NCBI GenBank assembly: GCA_947166955.1 | Contig: CAMVGI010000082.1 | Location: 1 to 6,312 of the forward strand | Reading direction: 5' to 3' | DNA: 6,312 bases | Source: an uncultured Clostridia bacterium | GTDB taxonomy: Bacteria > Bacillota_A > Clostridia > Oscillospirales > Oscillospiraceae | In this document: positions 1 through 4,487 of the stretch, one piece after another | How positions within the stretch are numbered: position 1 is the first letter of the stretch | Layout: the number at the start of each line of letters is the position of its first letter | Notes under the pieces: generated by a model | The model's input: only the letters and a program-made list of their open reading frames with translations | Told to the model about the DNA's origin: nothing | Database searches by the model: none | Translations under genes and position numbers: made by a program

Positions 1-1
1 G

Positions 2-376
2 AAGGGTTCGCCCAACCTCGCCGCGCTCATCGACCGCGGCGACTTCAACCGCGCCGCCATCAACGAGGAGATCACCGAGCAAGTGGATATCATTCTCTCA
101 CGCGGGGACATCAAGGACCTGATCCTCGGCTGCACGCACTTCCCCATCGTCGCGGAGAATTTCCGCGACTGCTTCCCCGATCTGCGTCTTATCGACCCCG
201 CCGAGCAGGAGGCCGCGGCGCTCAAAAACCTGCTCGTTTACCGGAAACTGACCAATCCGCAGACGCGCGGCAAGCTCCTGATCGAGACCTCCGGCGACGT
301 CGAGGTCTATGAGAACGTCTGCGCGCGGCTCTCGCTCTACGGCCCCGAAAGCTGCCGCTCCGAAACGCTGGATTGA
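2..376 (+). CDS. murI: Glutamate racemase, C-terminal part (5' end outside window)
   Basis: The reading frame is open from base 2 and gives the last 124 residues of a protein whose family is usually about 260-270 residues, so roughly half is present. Glutamate racemase interconverts L- and D-glutamate in the cytoplasm without a cofactor, using two cysteines, and supplies D-Glu for peptidoglycan. The decisive motif is LGCTHFP at fragment residues 42-48, which holds the second catalytic cysteine (fragment C44) and the neighbouring histidine. LIDPAEQ follows (usually IDSAE or IDPA in the family), and the tail has the SGD...Y/F pattern seen near the C-terminus of MurI. The first catalytic cysteine would lie upstream of the window. 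The gene ends in TGA and is followed by a hairpin terminator 27 bases downstream. An internal GTG at 83 is not a credible start because homology continues before it. Confidence 0.9.
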   Translation, partial: KGSPNLAALIDRGDFNRAAINEEITEQVDIILSRGDIKDLILGCTHFPIVAENFRDCFPDLRLIDPAEQEAAALKNLLVYRKLTNPQTRGKLLIETSGDVEVYENVCARLSLYGPESCRSETLD

Positions 377-403
377 GCGCGCAAATCGTCGAAAATACAG
401 AAG

Positions 404-427
404 AAAAGCAGCCTTACGGCTGCTTTT
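404..427. terminator. Bidirectional terminator between convergent murI and trmB
   Basis: A perfect 10-bp inverted repeat, AAAAGCAGCC at 404-413 and GGCTGCTTTT at 418-427, encloses a 4-base loop. Read on the plus strand it ends in a T run and closes the murI transcript. Read on the minus strand it also ends in TTTT and closes trmB. The trmB stop codon (414-416) falls in the loop and the last codons of trmB form one arm. Confidence 0.85.
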
Positions 428-1100
428 CCCGTATCTGCTCCGTTTCCTCCGCCGACTCCTCCCACGGCTGCATCGTGGCGACGAGGCGGTGGATGGGGAC
501 GCCCTGTTCGTAGAATTTCGCCTCATAGTCCGTCATCACGCCCTGCGGGCCGTCCGCGTGGAGGTCGTCCGTCACCTCGCTGAGCGAGAAGCCGAAACGC
601 GGGATCTCCTCGACGGAGAACGCAAAAAGCTTTTCGTTGTCGCTCTTGAACCAGATCTGTCCCTCCGGCGCGAGCACCTTGCGATAGAGACGCAGAAAGT
701 TTCCGTGCGTCAGCCGGCGCTTCGCCTGATTGCTCTTGGGCCACGGGTCGCAGAAATTGATGTAGACGCGCGAGACCTCGCCGGAAGCAAAGAACTCCGG
801 CAGCTGGTTGACGTCCGCGTCAACGAACCATACGTTGCGGAGCGCCTCCCGCGCGGCGCGCTCCATCGCAACCACCATCGCGTCGGGCACCTTTTCGACG
901 GCGATAAACAGCACGTCCGGCTCCGCCTTCGCGGTCTCGGCGGTAAAACGTCCCTTGCCGCAGCCAAGCTCCACGCGCAGCTCGCGGGCCTGCGGCATCA
1001 GCTCGCGCCAATGCCCGCGGCGGTCATAGGGGTCTTTGACCTGATACGCCGCGCAGCGCTCCATACGGGGGACAAGGTTCTTCTTTTTTCTCATTCGCAT
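414..1100 (-). CDS. trmB: tRNA (guanine-N7-)-methyltransferase TrmB
   Basis: The 228-residue product matches the usual TrmB length and layout. TrmB transfers a methyl group from S-adenosylmethionine to N7 of G46 in the variable loop of tRNAs. Visible features are a basic N-terminus (MRMRKKK), the SAM-binding motif I VELGCGKGRF at residues 43-52, an acidic residue ending the next strand (E69), the family signature NFCDPWPK at 115-122 followed by KRR at 127-129, and the C-terminal TDYE motif at 190-193. The family usually has a histidine in the PWPKxxHxKRR stretch; here that position is glutamine (Q125). The ATG at 1100 is chosen because a purine-rich GAGAGGA site lies about nine bases upstream. 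An in-frame ATG two codons later is possible but is spaced less well. The gene is monocistronic, with its own promoter in the divergent region and a terminator overlapping its end. Confidence 0.95.
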   Translation of the reverse strand: MRMRKKKNLVPRMERCAAYQVKDPYDRRGHWRELMPQARELRVELGCGKGRFTAETAKAEPDVLFIAVEKVPDAMVVAMERAAREALRNVWFVDADVNQLPEFFASGEVSRVYINFCDPWPKSNQAKRRLTHGNFLRLYRKVLAPEGQIWFKSDNEKLFAFSVEEIPRFGFSLSEVTDDLHADGPQGVMTDYEAKFYEQGVPIHRLVATMQPWEESAEETEQIREKQP

Positions 1101-1126
1101 TGGAGGATTCCTCTCTTTCCTCCCGT

Positions 1127-1155
1127 ATGATACCCGAAATGTGCCGACAGGGCAA
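1127..1155 (-). promoter_or_regulatory. Putative sigma-A promoter of trmB
   Basis: On the minus strand TTGCCC (1150-1155) and TATCAT (1127-1132) are separated by exactly 17 bases. This fits a housekeeping promoter, about 27 bases upstream of the trmB start. The match is moderate (four of six at -35, five of six at -10) and no transcript data are available. Confidence 0.6.
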
Positions 1156-1168
1156 GGGGTAAACTTGA

Positions 1169-1186
1169 TTGTTAATTAAATAACAA
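1169..1186. promoter_or_regulatory. Rex-like operator upstream of crt-hbd
   Basis: The 18-bp inverted repeat has left half TTGTTAA (1169-1175), spacer TTAA and right half ATAACAA (1180-1186). The clostridial Rex consensus is TTGTTAA-N4-TTAACAA, so 13 of the 14 defined positions match. Rex represses fermentation genes when NADH/NAD is low, and crt-bcd-etfBA-hbd is a known Rex target in Clostridium acetobutylicum. The site lies in an AT-rich island between two divergent promoters, 16 bases upstream of the crt -35 box. That is further upstream than the promoter-overlapping position common for repressors. It could alternatively be a chance AT-rich palindrome or an UP-like element. Confidence 0.6.
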
Positions 1187-1202
1187 ATTTCCCGTCCCCC
1201 TC

Positions 1203-1231
1203 TTGCAAATCCGGCGCGCGTTGCTTATAAT
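1203..1231 (+). promoter_or_regulatory. Promoter of the crt-hbd operon
   Basis: TTGCAA (1203-1208) and a perfect TATAAT (1226-1231) are separated by 17 bases, a near-consensus housekeeping promoter. Transcription would start near 1238 and give a short leader of about 23 bases. The leader contains the ribosome binding site AAAGGAGG at 1246-1253, seven bases before the crt ATG. This predicts strong expression unless it is repressed. Confidence 0.8.
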
Positions 1232-1260
1232 AGGGATAAATTCGTAAAGGAGGAAGTCCC

Positions 1261-2037
1261 ATGCCTTTTGTCAAGTATGAACCCAAGGACGGCTTCGCCT
1301 ATCTCATCATCGACCGTCCCGAGGCGCTCAACGCGCTCAACGCGCAGGTCCTTGCCGATCTGGACGCCGCGCTGGACGCGGTAGATCTCAACACGGTCCG
1401 CTGCCTGATCGTGCGCGGCGCGGGCGAAAAGTCCTTCGTCGCGGGCGCCGACATCGCGCAGATGAAGGATCTCGACCCCGCCGGCGGCGAAGCCTTCGGC
1501 AAGCAGGGCAACGACGTCTTTTTGAAGCTGGAGCGCTTCCCCATTCCGGTCATCGCGGCGGTCGGCGGCTACGCGCTCGGCGGCGGCTGCGAGCTGGCGA
1601 TGGCGTGCGACTTCCGCATCTGCTCCGATACCGCCGTCTTCGGCCAGCCCGAGGTCGGCCTCGGCATCACGCCCGGCTTTGGCGGCACGCAGCGCCTCGC
1701 GCGCATCGTCGGCCCCGGCATGGCAAAGCAGATGATCTACACCGCCCGCAACATCAAGGCGGACGAGGCGCTGCGCATCGGTCTCGTGAACGCCGTCTAT
1801 CCCGCGGATGAGCTGTACGCCGCGGCGGAAAAGCTCGCGGGTCAAATCGCCGCCAACGCCCCCATCGCCGTGCGCGCCTGCAAGAAGGCGATGAACGAGG
1901 GCGCGGCAAAGCCGATCGCGGACGCGGTTGTCTGCGAGGAGAAGGCGTTCGGCTCCTGCTTCCAGACTGCCGACCAGCGGGAGGGCATGGGCGCTTTTCT
2001 CGAAAAGCGCAAGCACAAGCCTTTCACCAACCGTTGA
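1261..2037 (+). CDS. crt: Crotonase / 3-hydroxybutyryl-CoA dehydratase (enoyl-CoA hydratase)
   Basis: This 258-residue protein belongs to the enoyl-CoA hydratase/isomerase superfamily and has the standard length. In clostridia this enzyme dehydrates (S)-3-hydroxybutyryl-CoA to crotonyl-CoA in the cytoplasm. The oxyanion-hole and CoA-binding segment is FVAGADIAQM at 59-68. The second oxyanion stretch and first catalytic glutamate are in GYALGGGCELAM (E111), and the second catalytic glutamate is in FGQPEVGLG (E131), exactly 20 residues later as in rat mitochondrial hydratase (E144/E164). GFGGTQRL at 139-146 is also typical. The ATG has an excellent AAAGGAGG site seven bases upstream. The gene is first in a two-gene operon, 42 bases before hbd, which supports the butyrate-pathway role over general fatty-acid oxidation. 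Substrate chain length cannot be read from the sequence. The Rex-like site upstream suggests redox control. Confidence 0.93.
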   Translation: MPFVKYEPKDGFAYLIIDRPEALNALNAQVLADLDAALDAVDLNTVRCLIVRGAGEKSFVAGADIAQMKDLDPAGGEAFGKQGNDVFLKLERFPIPVIAAVGGYALGGGCELAMACDFRICSDTAVFGQPEVGLGITPGFGGTQRLARIVGPGMAKQMIYTARNIKADEALRIGLVNAVYPADELYAAAEKLAGQIAANAPIAVRACKKAMNEGAAKPIADAVVCEEKAFGSCFQTADQREGMGAFLEKRKHKPFTNR

Positions 2038-2079
2038 AATCCCTGTATTTCAAATAAAATCTTTAGGAGGAACACGACA

Positions 2080-2916
2080 ATGAAAGTAGCAATCTTCGGT
2101 GCCGGCACCATGGGCAGCGGTATCGCGCAGGTCTTCGCGGCAAAGGGCCACACCGCCCTGATGTACGCCTCTTCCGTCGCGTCTGCGCAGCGCCACAAGG
2201 ACAAGCTCGCCGCGTCGCTCCAGAAGCGTGTGGAGAAGGGCAAGATGGACGAAGCCGCCATGAAGGCCATTCTCGACAACGTTCTCGTCGAGGAGAAGTC
2301 CGCCGCCGCGGACGCCGACCTTATCATTGAGTGCGTCAAGGAGGATATGGCGACGAAGAAGGAGCTTTTGAACGAGCTCGACGCCATGTGCAAGGACAGC
2401 GCCGTTTTCGCGACGAACACCTCCTCCCTCTCCGTCACCGAAATGGGTCTCGGCCTCAAGCACCCCGTTATCGGCATGCATTTCTTCAACCCCGTGCCGA
2501 GCATGAAGCTCGTCGAGGTCATCCGCGGCGCGAACACCACGCAGGAGACCTTCGATTTCATCTACAACCTCTCCAAGGAGATCGGCAAGGAGCCGGTCGA
2601 GGTCGCCGAGGCGCCCGGCTTCGTCGTCAACAAGATCCTCATCCCGATGATCAACGAAGCCATCGGTCTCGTCGAGACCGGCGTCGCCTCCGTGGAGGAC
2701 ATCGACAAGGCGATGCAGCTCGGCGCGAACCACCCGATGGGCCCGCTCGCCCTCGGCGACTTCATCGGCCTCGATGTCTGCCTCGCCATCATGGACGTGC
2801 TCTACACCGAGACCGGCGACCCGAAATACCGCCCCGCGCTTCTGCTCAAGAAGATGGTGCGCGGCGGCCAGCTCGGCAAGAAGAGCGGCAAGGGCTTCTA
2901 CGACTACAGCAAGTAA
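2080..2916 (+). CDS. hbd: 3-hydroxybutyryl-CoA dehydrogenase
   Basis: The 278-residue product matches clostridial Hbd (about 282) along its whole length. It reduces acetoacetyl-CoA to (S)-3-hydroxybutyryl-CoA, the step before Crt. The N-terminal Rossmann fold has [11 protein letters not shown] at 7-17. Catalytic and substrate residues fall in NTSSLS (S115), GMHFFNP (H134), KLVEVIRG (E146) and APGFVVNKI (N184); the 50-residue H-to-N spacing equals that of known clostridial enzymes. The C-terminal dimer domain carries [11 protein letters not shown] and ends in GKGFYDYSK, both characteristic. One oddity stands out: the acidic residue that normally ends strand beta-2 and binds the adenosine ribose of NAD (the D of RDI in clostridial Hbd) is replaced, giving YASS at 29-32. 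The start has AGGAGG nine bases upstream. The gene is cotranscribed with crt and followed directly by a strong terminator. Confidence 0.95.
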   Translation: MKVAIFGAGTMGSGIAQVFAAKGHTALMYASSVASAQRHKDKLAASLQKRVEKGKMDEAAMKAILDNVLVEEKSAAADADLIIECVKEDMATKKELLNELDAMCKDSAVFATNTSSLSVTEMGLGLKHPVIGMHFFNPVPSMKLVEVIRGANTTQETFDFIYNLSKEIGKEPVEVAEAPGFVVNKILIPMINEAIGLVETGVASVEDIDKAMQLGANHPMGPLALGDFIGLDVCLAIMDVLYTETGDPKYRPALLLKKMVRGGQLGKKSGKGFYDYSK

Positions 2917-2928
2917 GAAGAATATGGG

Positions 2929-2953
2929 AAAAGGACGGCTTTGCCGTCCTTTT
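2929..2953. terminator. Strong bidirectional terminator after hbd
   Basis: An 11-bp perfect stem, AAAAGGACGGC (2929-2939) and GCCGTCCTTTT (2943-2953), has a TTT loop and is followed on the plus strand by CTTTT. It starts 12 bases after the hbd stop. On the minus strand it also ends in TTTT and lies just past the stop of the convergent cysteine-rich gene, so it should serve both. Confidence 0.9.
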
Positions 2954-2956
2954 CTT

Positions 2957-3256
2957 TTAGGTTTCGGCGTCAAGCGGCGGCATGACCGGACGCCCCGCGG
3001 CGTCCGCGCAGTAGACCGCGCACTCCCTGCCGCACACCGTCTCGACGCATGCGAGGCAAAACAGCTCGACGAGCGGAAACGGGCACTGCGGCGCACAGGG
3101 CAGCGCCACGCGGCGCAGCCCGTCCTCCGCGCACCACATCGTTCCCTCCGTCGCCGCAAGCTGGGCGTTCAGCCGTGCGTCGTCAAAAAACGGGCGTCCC
3201 CACAGCACATGCCCGTCGCCCTTGAGCGGATACCATTTCAGTTTTTGATTTGTCAT
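2957..3256 (-). CDS. Small cysteine-rich protein of unknown function
   Basis: I do not recognise this 99-residue protein. It has no signal peptide or membrane segment. It contains eight cysteines, seven of them in the C-terminal half: C42, C54-x3-C58, then C67-x2-C70-x4-C75-x3-C79-x3-C83. Paired CxxC/CxxxC spacing suggests metal binding (zinc or an iron-sulfur cluster) or disulfides, but no known domain can be named. The N-terminus has a WYPLKGDGHVLWGRPFFDD stretch. The start at 3256 is chosen because GGGAGG lies six bases upstream. A longer reading from 3310 would start inside a terminator hairpin. The gene is last on a minus-strand run of five, separated from the previous gene by a terminator, with only about 34 bases of possible promoter space, so expression may depend on readthrough. 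Base composition resembles its neighbours. It is probably a real gene, given the ribosome binding site and the terminators on both sides. Confidence 0.65.
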   Translation of the reverse strand: MTNQKLKWYPLKGDGHVLWGRPFFDDARLNAQLAATEGTMWCAEDGLRRVALPCAPQCPFPLVELFCLACVETVCGRECAVYCADAAGRPVMPPLDAET

Positions 3257-3262
3257 CCTCCG

Positions 3263-3268
3263 CCTCCC
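3263..3268 (-). promoter_or_regulatory. Ribosome binding site fixing the start at 3256
   Basis: On the minus strand GGGAGG is followed by six bases (CGGAGG) and then the ATG at 3256. The doubled GGAGG leaves no doubt that initiation occurs here and not at the in-frame ATG at 3310. Confidence 0.75.
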
Positions 3269-3290
3269 GAAAACGATAAAAAAGCAAGCA

Positions 3291-3334
3291 AAAAAATGAG
3301 CCTGTGCCATGTTTACGGCATAGACTCATTTTTT
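3291..3334 (-). terminator. Terminator downstream of the coiled-coil membrane protein gene
   Basis: The arms at 3291-3308 and 3317-3334 pair over 18 positions with two imperfections (one of them a G-U wobble in RNA), around an 8-base loop. On the minus strand the hairpin ends in a run of seven T and a further T-rich stretch (GCTTGCTTTTTT). The arm begins 22 bases after the stop at 3357. The A/T runs are symmetrical, so it could act on both strands, but only the minus strand has a gene leading into it. Confidence 0.85.
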
Positions 3335-3356
3335 ATGTATCGAATAAAGTCGATTA

Positions 3357-3914
3357 TTATTGGATCGTGTAGCCACCTCGAACGAGCAGCTTGGTCGTCG
3401 CCGCGGTCGCCTTGACCCCGCGCTCGTCGATCGTCATCATGTAGAGGTGGTTTTTGACGAGCGCCTTGCCCCCGCCAAGGGTCGAGCCGTCCGTCTCGTC
3501 GATCAGTCCCGGCGAGGAAGAAGCGACGCAATTTGCCGTGCCGACGCGCAGCATCACCTCACATCCGATCTCGCCGTAGAGCGTCTTATCCTTTGGTATA
3601 TCCACTACTGTAAAGGTTTCTCCCTTTCCGGATTCGTTGGATGTCGGCAGCGTTGCGCCATACTGCTCCGCGAGCGCCTGCGCGTCCTTTTGCACCTGCT
3701 CGTTCAGCTTGTCCGCAAGCTCCTTGTTCCGCGCCTCCGCCTGCTCGTCCACCTTGCCGAGCACCTGCGGCAGAAACGTCTCGTTCAAATAGCTCAGCGT
3801 CACGAGCGGGTCGCTCTCCGAGCCTGCGCCGCCCGCCGCCATGGCGATCAACACCAGCGCATAGCTTGCAAACATCAGCGCCGCGAGGCGGACGCCCCAA
3901 TGACTCTTCTTCAT
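3357..3914 (-). CDS. Membrane-anchored coiled-coil protein of unknown function
   Basis: This 185-residue protein is of a type found in clostridial genomes, but I cannot name a function. A basic start (MKKSHWGVR) leads into a hydrophobic segment at about 8-28, a signal anchor or uncleaved signal, so the rest is probably outside the membrane. SDPLVTLSYL at 34-43 resembles a short SDPLV-x-x-SY motif that I recall from other clostridial secreted proteins. Residues about 54-84 are rich in E, K, Q and A with heptad-like spacing, a likely coiled coil. A compact C-terminal domain (99-185) contains TLYGEIGCEVMLRVG, NHLYMM and VRGGYTI. The start at 3914 is preferred because the hydrophobic segment then sits properly at the N-terminus and a GAAAGG site lies ten bases upstream. 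The in-frame extension to 3977 would overlap the mazF end. It is probably cotranscribed with mazF, 59 bases upstream, and is followed by a terminator. Confidence 0.75.
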   Translation of the reverse strand: MKKSHWGVRLAALMFASYALVLIAMAAGGAGSESDPLVTLSYLNETFLPQVLGKVDEQAEARNKELADKLNEQVQKDAQALAEQYGATLPTSNESGKGETFTVVDIPKDKTLYGEIGCEVMLRVGTANCVASSSPGLIDETDGSTLGGGKALVKNHLYMMTIDERGVKATAATTKLLVRGGYTIQ

Positions 3915-3933
3915 ATCGATGATACCTTTCTTT

Positions 3934-3968
3934 CGGGGAGACAGCCGCGCGGAACGGCTGTTCCCCCG
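3934..3968. other. GC-rich hairpin between mazF and the coiled-coil protein gene
   Basis: The arms at 3934-3947 and 3955-3968 pair at 12 of 14 positions, plus one possible wobble, around a 7-base loop. On the plus strand the stem is followed by TTTTAT, so it looks like a terminator facing that way, yet no plus-strand gene leads into it. On the minus strand it is followed by AAAGAAAGG, the ribosome binding region of the next gene, and is not an intrinsic terminator in that direction. It may stop antisense transcription or structure or stabilise the leader of the downstream gene. Confidence 0.55.
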
Positions 3969-3973
3969 TTTTA

Positions 3974-4339
3974 TCAAACAAACTGTGTATGCTGCAATCC
4001 GAAGCTCACCGCGATCGCCGCGTCGATCTTGCCCATGAGGTCCCCGTCGACCCGTCCCATGCGCTCGCGCAGCCGCCGCTTGTCAAGCGTGCGGATCTGT
4101 TCGAGCAGCACCACCGAGTCGCGCGGCAAACCGCAGTCCGGCGCCGCAAGCGAAATATGGGTCGGCAGCTTCGCCTTGTTCGTCTGCGACGTGATGGCGG
4201 CGGCGATAACGGTCGGACTGTATCGGTTTCCGGTGTCGTTCTGCACGATCAGCACCGGTCGAACGCCGCCCTGCTCGCTCCCGACCACGGGAGAGAGGTC
4301 GGCGTAATAGATGTCGCCTCGTTTTACGATGGTATCCAC
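3974..4339 (-). CDS. ndoA: MazF/NdoA (EndoA) type endoribonuclease toxin
   Basis: The protein is a clear MazF/PemK-family member, strongly similar in motif content to Bacillus subtilis NdoA (116 residues), a sequence-specific single-strand mRNA endonuclease. Conserved blocks are [62 protein letters not shown] and the DKRRL helix. The catalytic pair corresponds to B. subtilis R25 and T48, here R27 and T50 when counted from the chosen start. The start is uncertain. GTG at 4339 gives 121 residues, with GGAG ten bases upstream, and fits the family best; an in-frame TTG at 4384 would add 15 residues of no known homology. No ATG is available before the conserved IVKRGD. The gene lies 148 bases downstream of alr, as in B. 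subtilis, but without the antitoxin gene ndoAI between them. Cleavage specificity cannot be read from sequence. Confidence 0.92.
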   Translation of the reverse strand: MDTIVKRGDIYYADLSPVVGSEQGGVRPVLIVQNDTGNRYSPTVIAAAITSQTNKAKLPTHISLAAPDCGLPRDSVVLLEQIRTLDKRRLRERMGRVDGDLMGKIDAAIAVSFGLQHTQFV

Positions 4340-4349
4340 GCTGTTCACA

Positions 4350-4353
4350 CTCC
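4350..4353 (-). promoter_or_regulatory. Ribosome binding site supporting the GTG start of ndoA
   Basis: GGAG on the minus strand lies ten bases before the GTG at 4339. This is the best-placed site for any start near the conserved N-terminus, although it is short. A GGAGG farther upstream, near 4370, is too distant for this start. Confidence 0.45.
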
Positions 4354-4408
4354 GAGCGGAAGAAGTCCTCCGGGCCGCGCCCAAAAGGCTGCTTTCATTC
4401 TCCCACGC

Positions 4409-4442
4409 GGGGGCGGAATTTATACCACGATTTCCCGCCCCC
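4409..4442 (-). promoter_or_regulatory. Putative ndoA promoter framed by a GC-rich inverted repeat
   Basis: On the minus strand an extended -10 element, TGG-TATAAA (4419-4427), lies in the alr-ndoA gap. The -35 match at 17 bases is weak (TGAACG). The -10 is enclosed by an 8-bp perfect inverted repeat, GGGGGCGG at 4409-4416 and CCGCCCCC at 4435-4442, spaced 18 bases apart. The arms would sit near -27 and near the start of transcription, where an operator could act. In RNA the same repeat would form a hairpin, but no T run follows on either strand, so it is not a terminator. Confidence 0.45.
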
Positions 4443-4487
4443 GTTCATCCTACGCGCCACAGCGGGAAAGGGTTCCGTTCTATTAAA

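Noticed and set aside
309..1130. Plus-strand ORF of 273 codons opposite trmB
   Set aside because: It begins inside murI in another frame, passes through the terminator, and is antisense to an intact trmB.
1225..2016. Minus-strand ORF of 263 codons opposite crt
   Set aside because: Crt has both catalytic glutamates, a promoter and a ribosome binding site; the antisense frame has none of these and begins within crt.
2050..3159. Long minus-strand ORF (369 codons) antisense to hbd
   Set aside because: It mirrors hbd codon structure in a GC-rich genome, crosses the bidirectional terminator, and its start lies inside the cysteine-rich gene in another frame. The product is low-complexity R/A/D/E/L with no motif.
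3257..3310. N-terminal extension of the cysteine-rich protein to an ATG at 3310
   Set aside because: That ATG lies within the terminator hairpin 3291-3334 and has no ribosome binding site, while the ATG at 3256 has GGGAGG at six bases.
3360..4307. Plus-strand ORF of 315 codons opposite ndoA and the coiled-coil protein gene
   Set aside because: It runs across two real minus-strand genes and the hairpin between them; composition is that of an antisense shadow.
4345..4398. A 17-codon ORF (starting [10 protein letters not shown]) just upstream of ndoA, as a leader peptide or tiny antitoxin
   Set aside because: Its GGGAG is only one base from the ATG, which is too close for efficient initiation, and it is far shorter than any MazE-type antitoxin. 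Not enough to call.
4409..4442. GC-rich inverted repeat after alr read as the alr terminator
   Set aside because: No T run follows the stem on the minus strand, so it lacks the second half of an intrinsic terminator.
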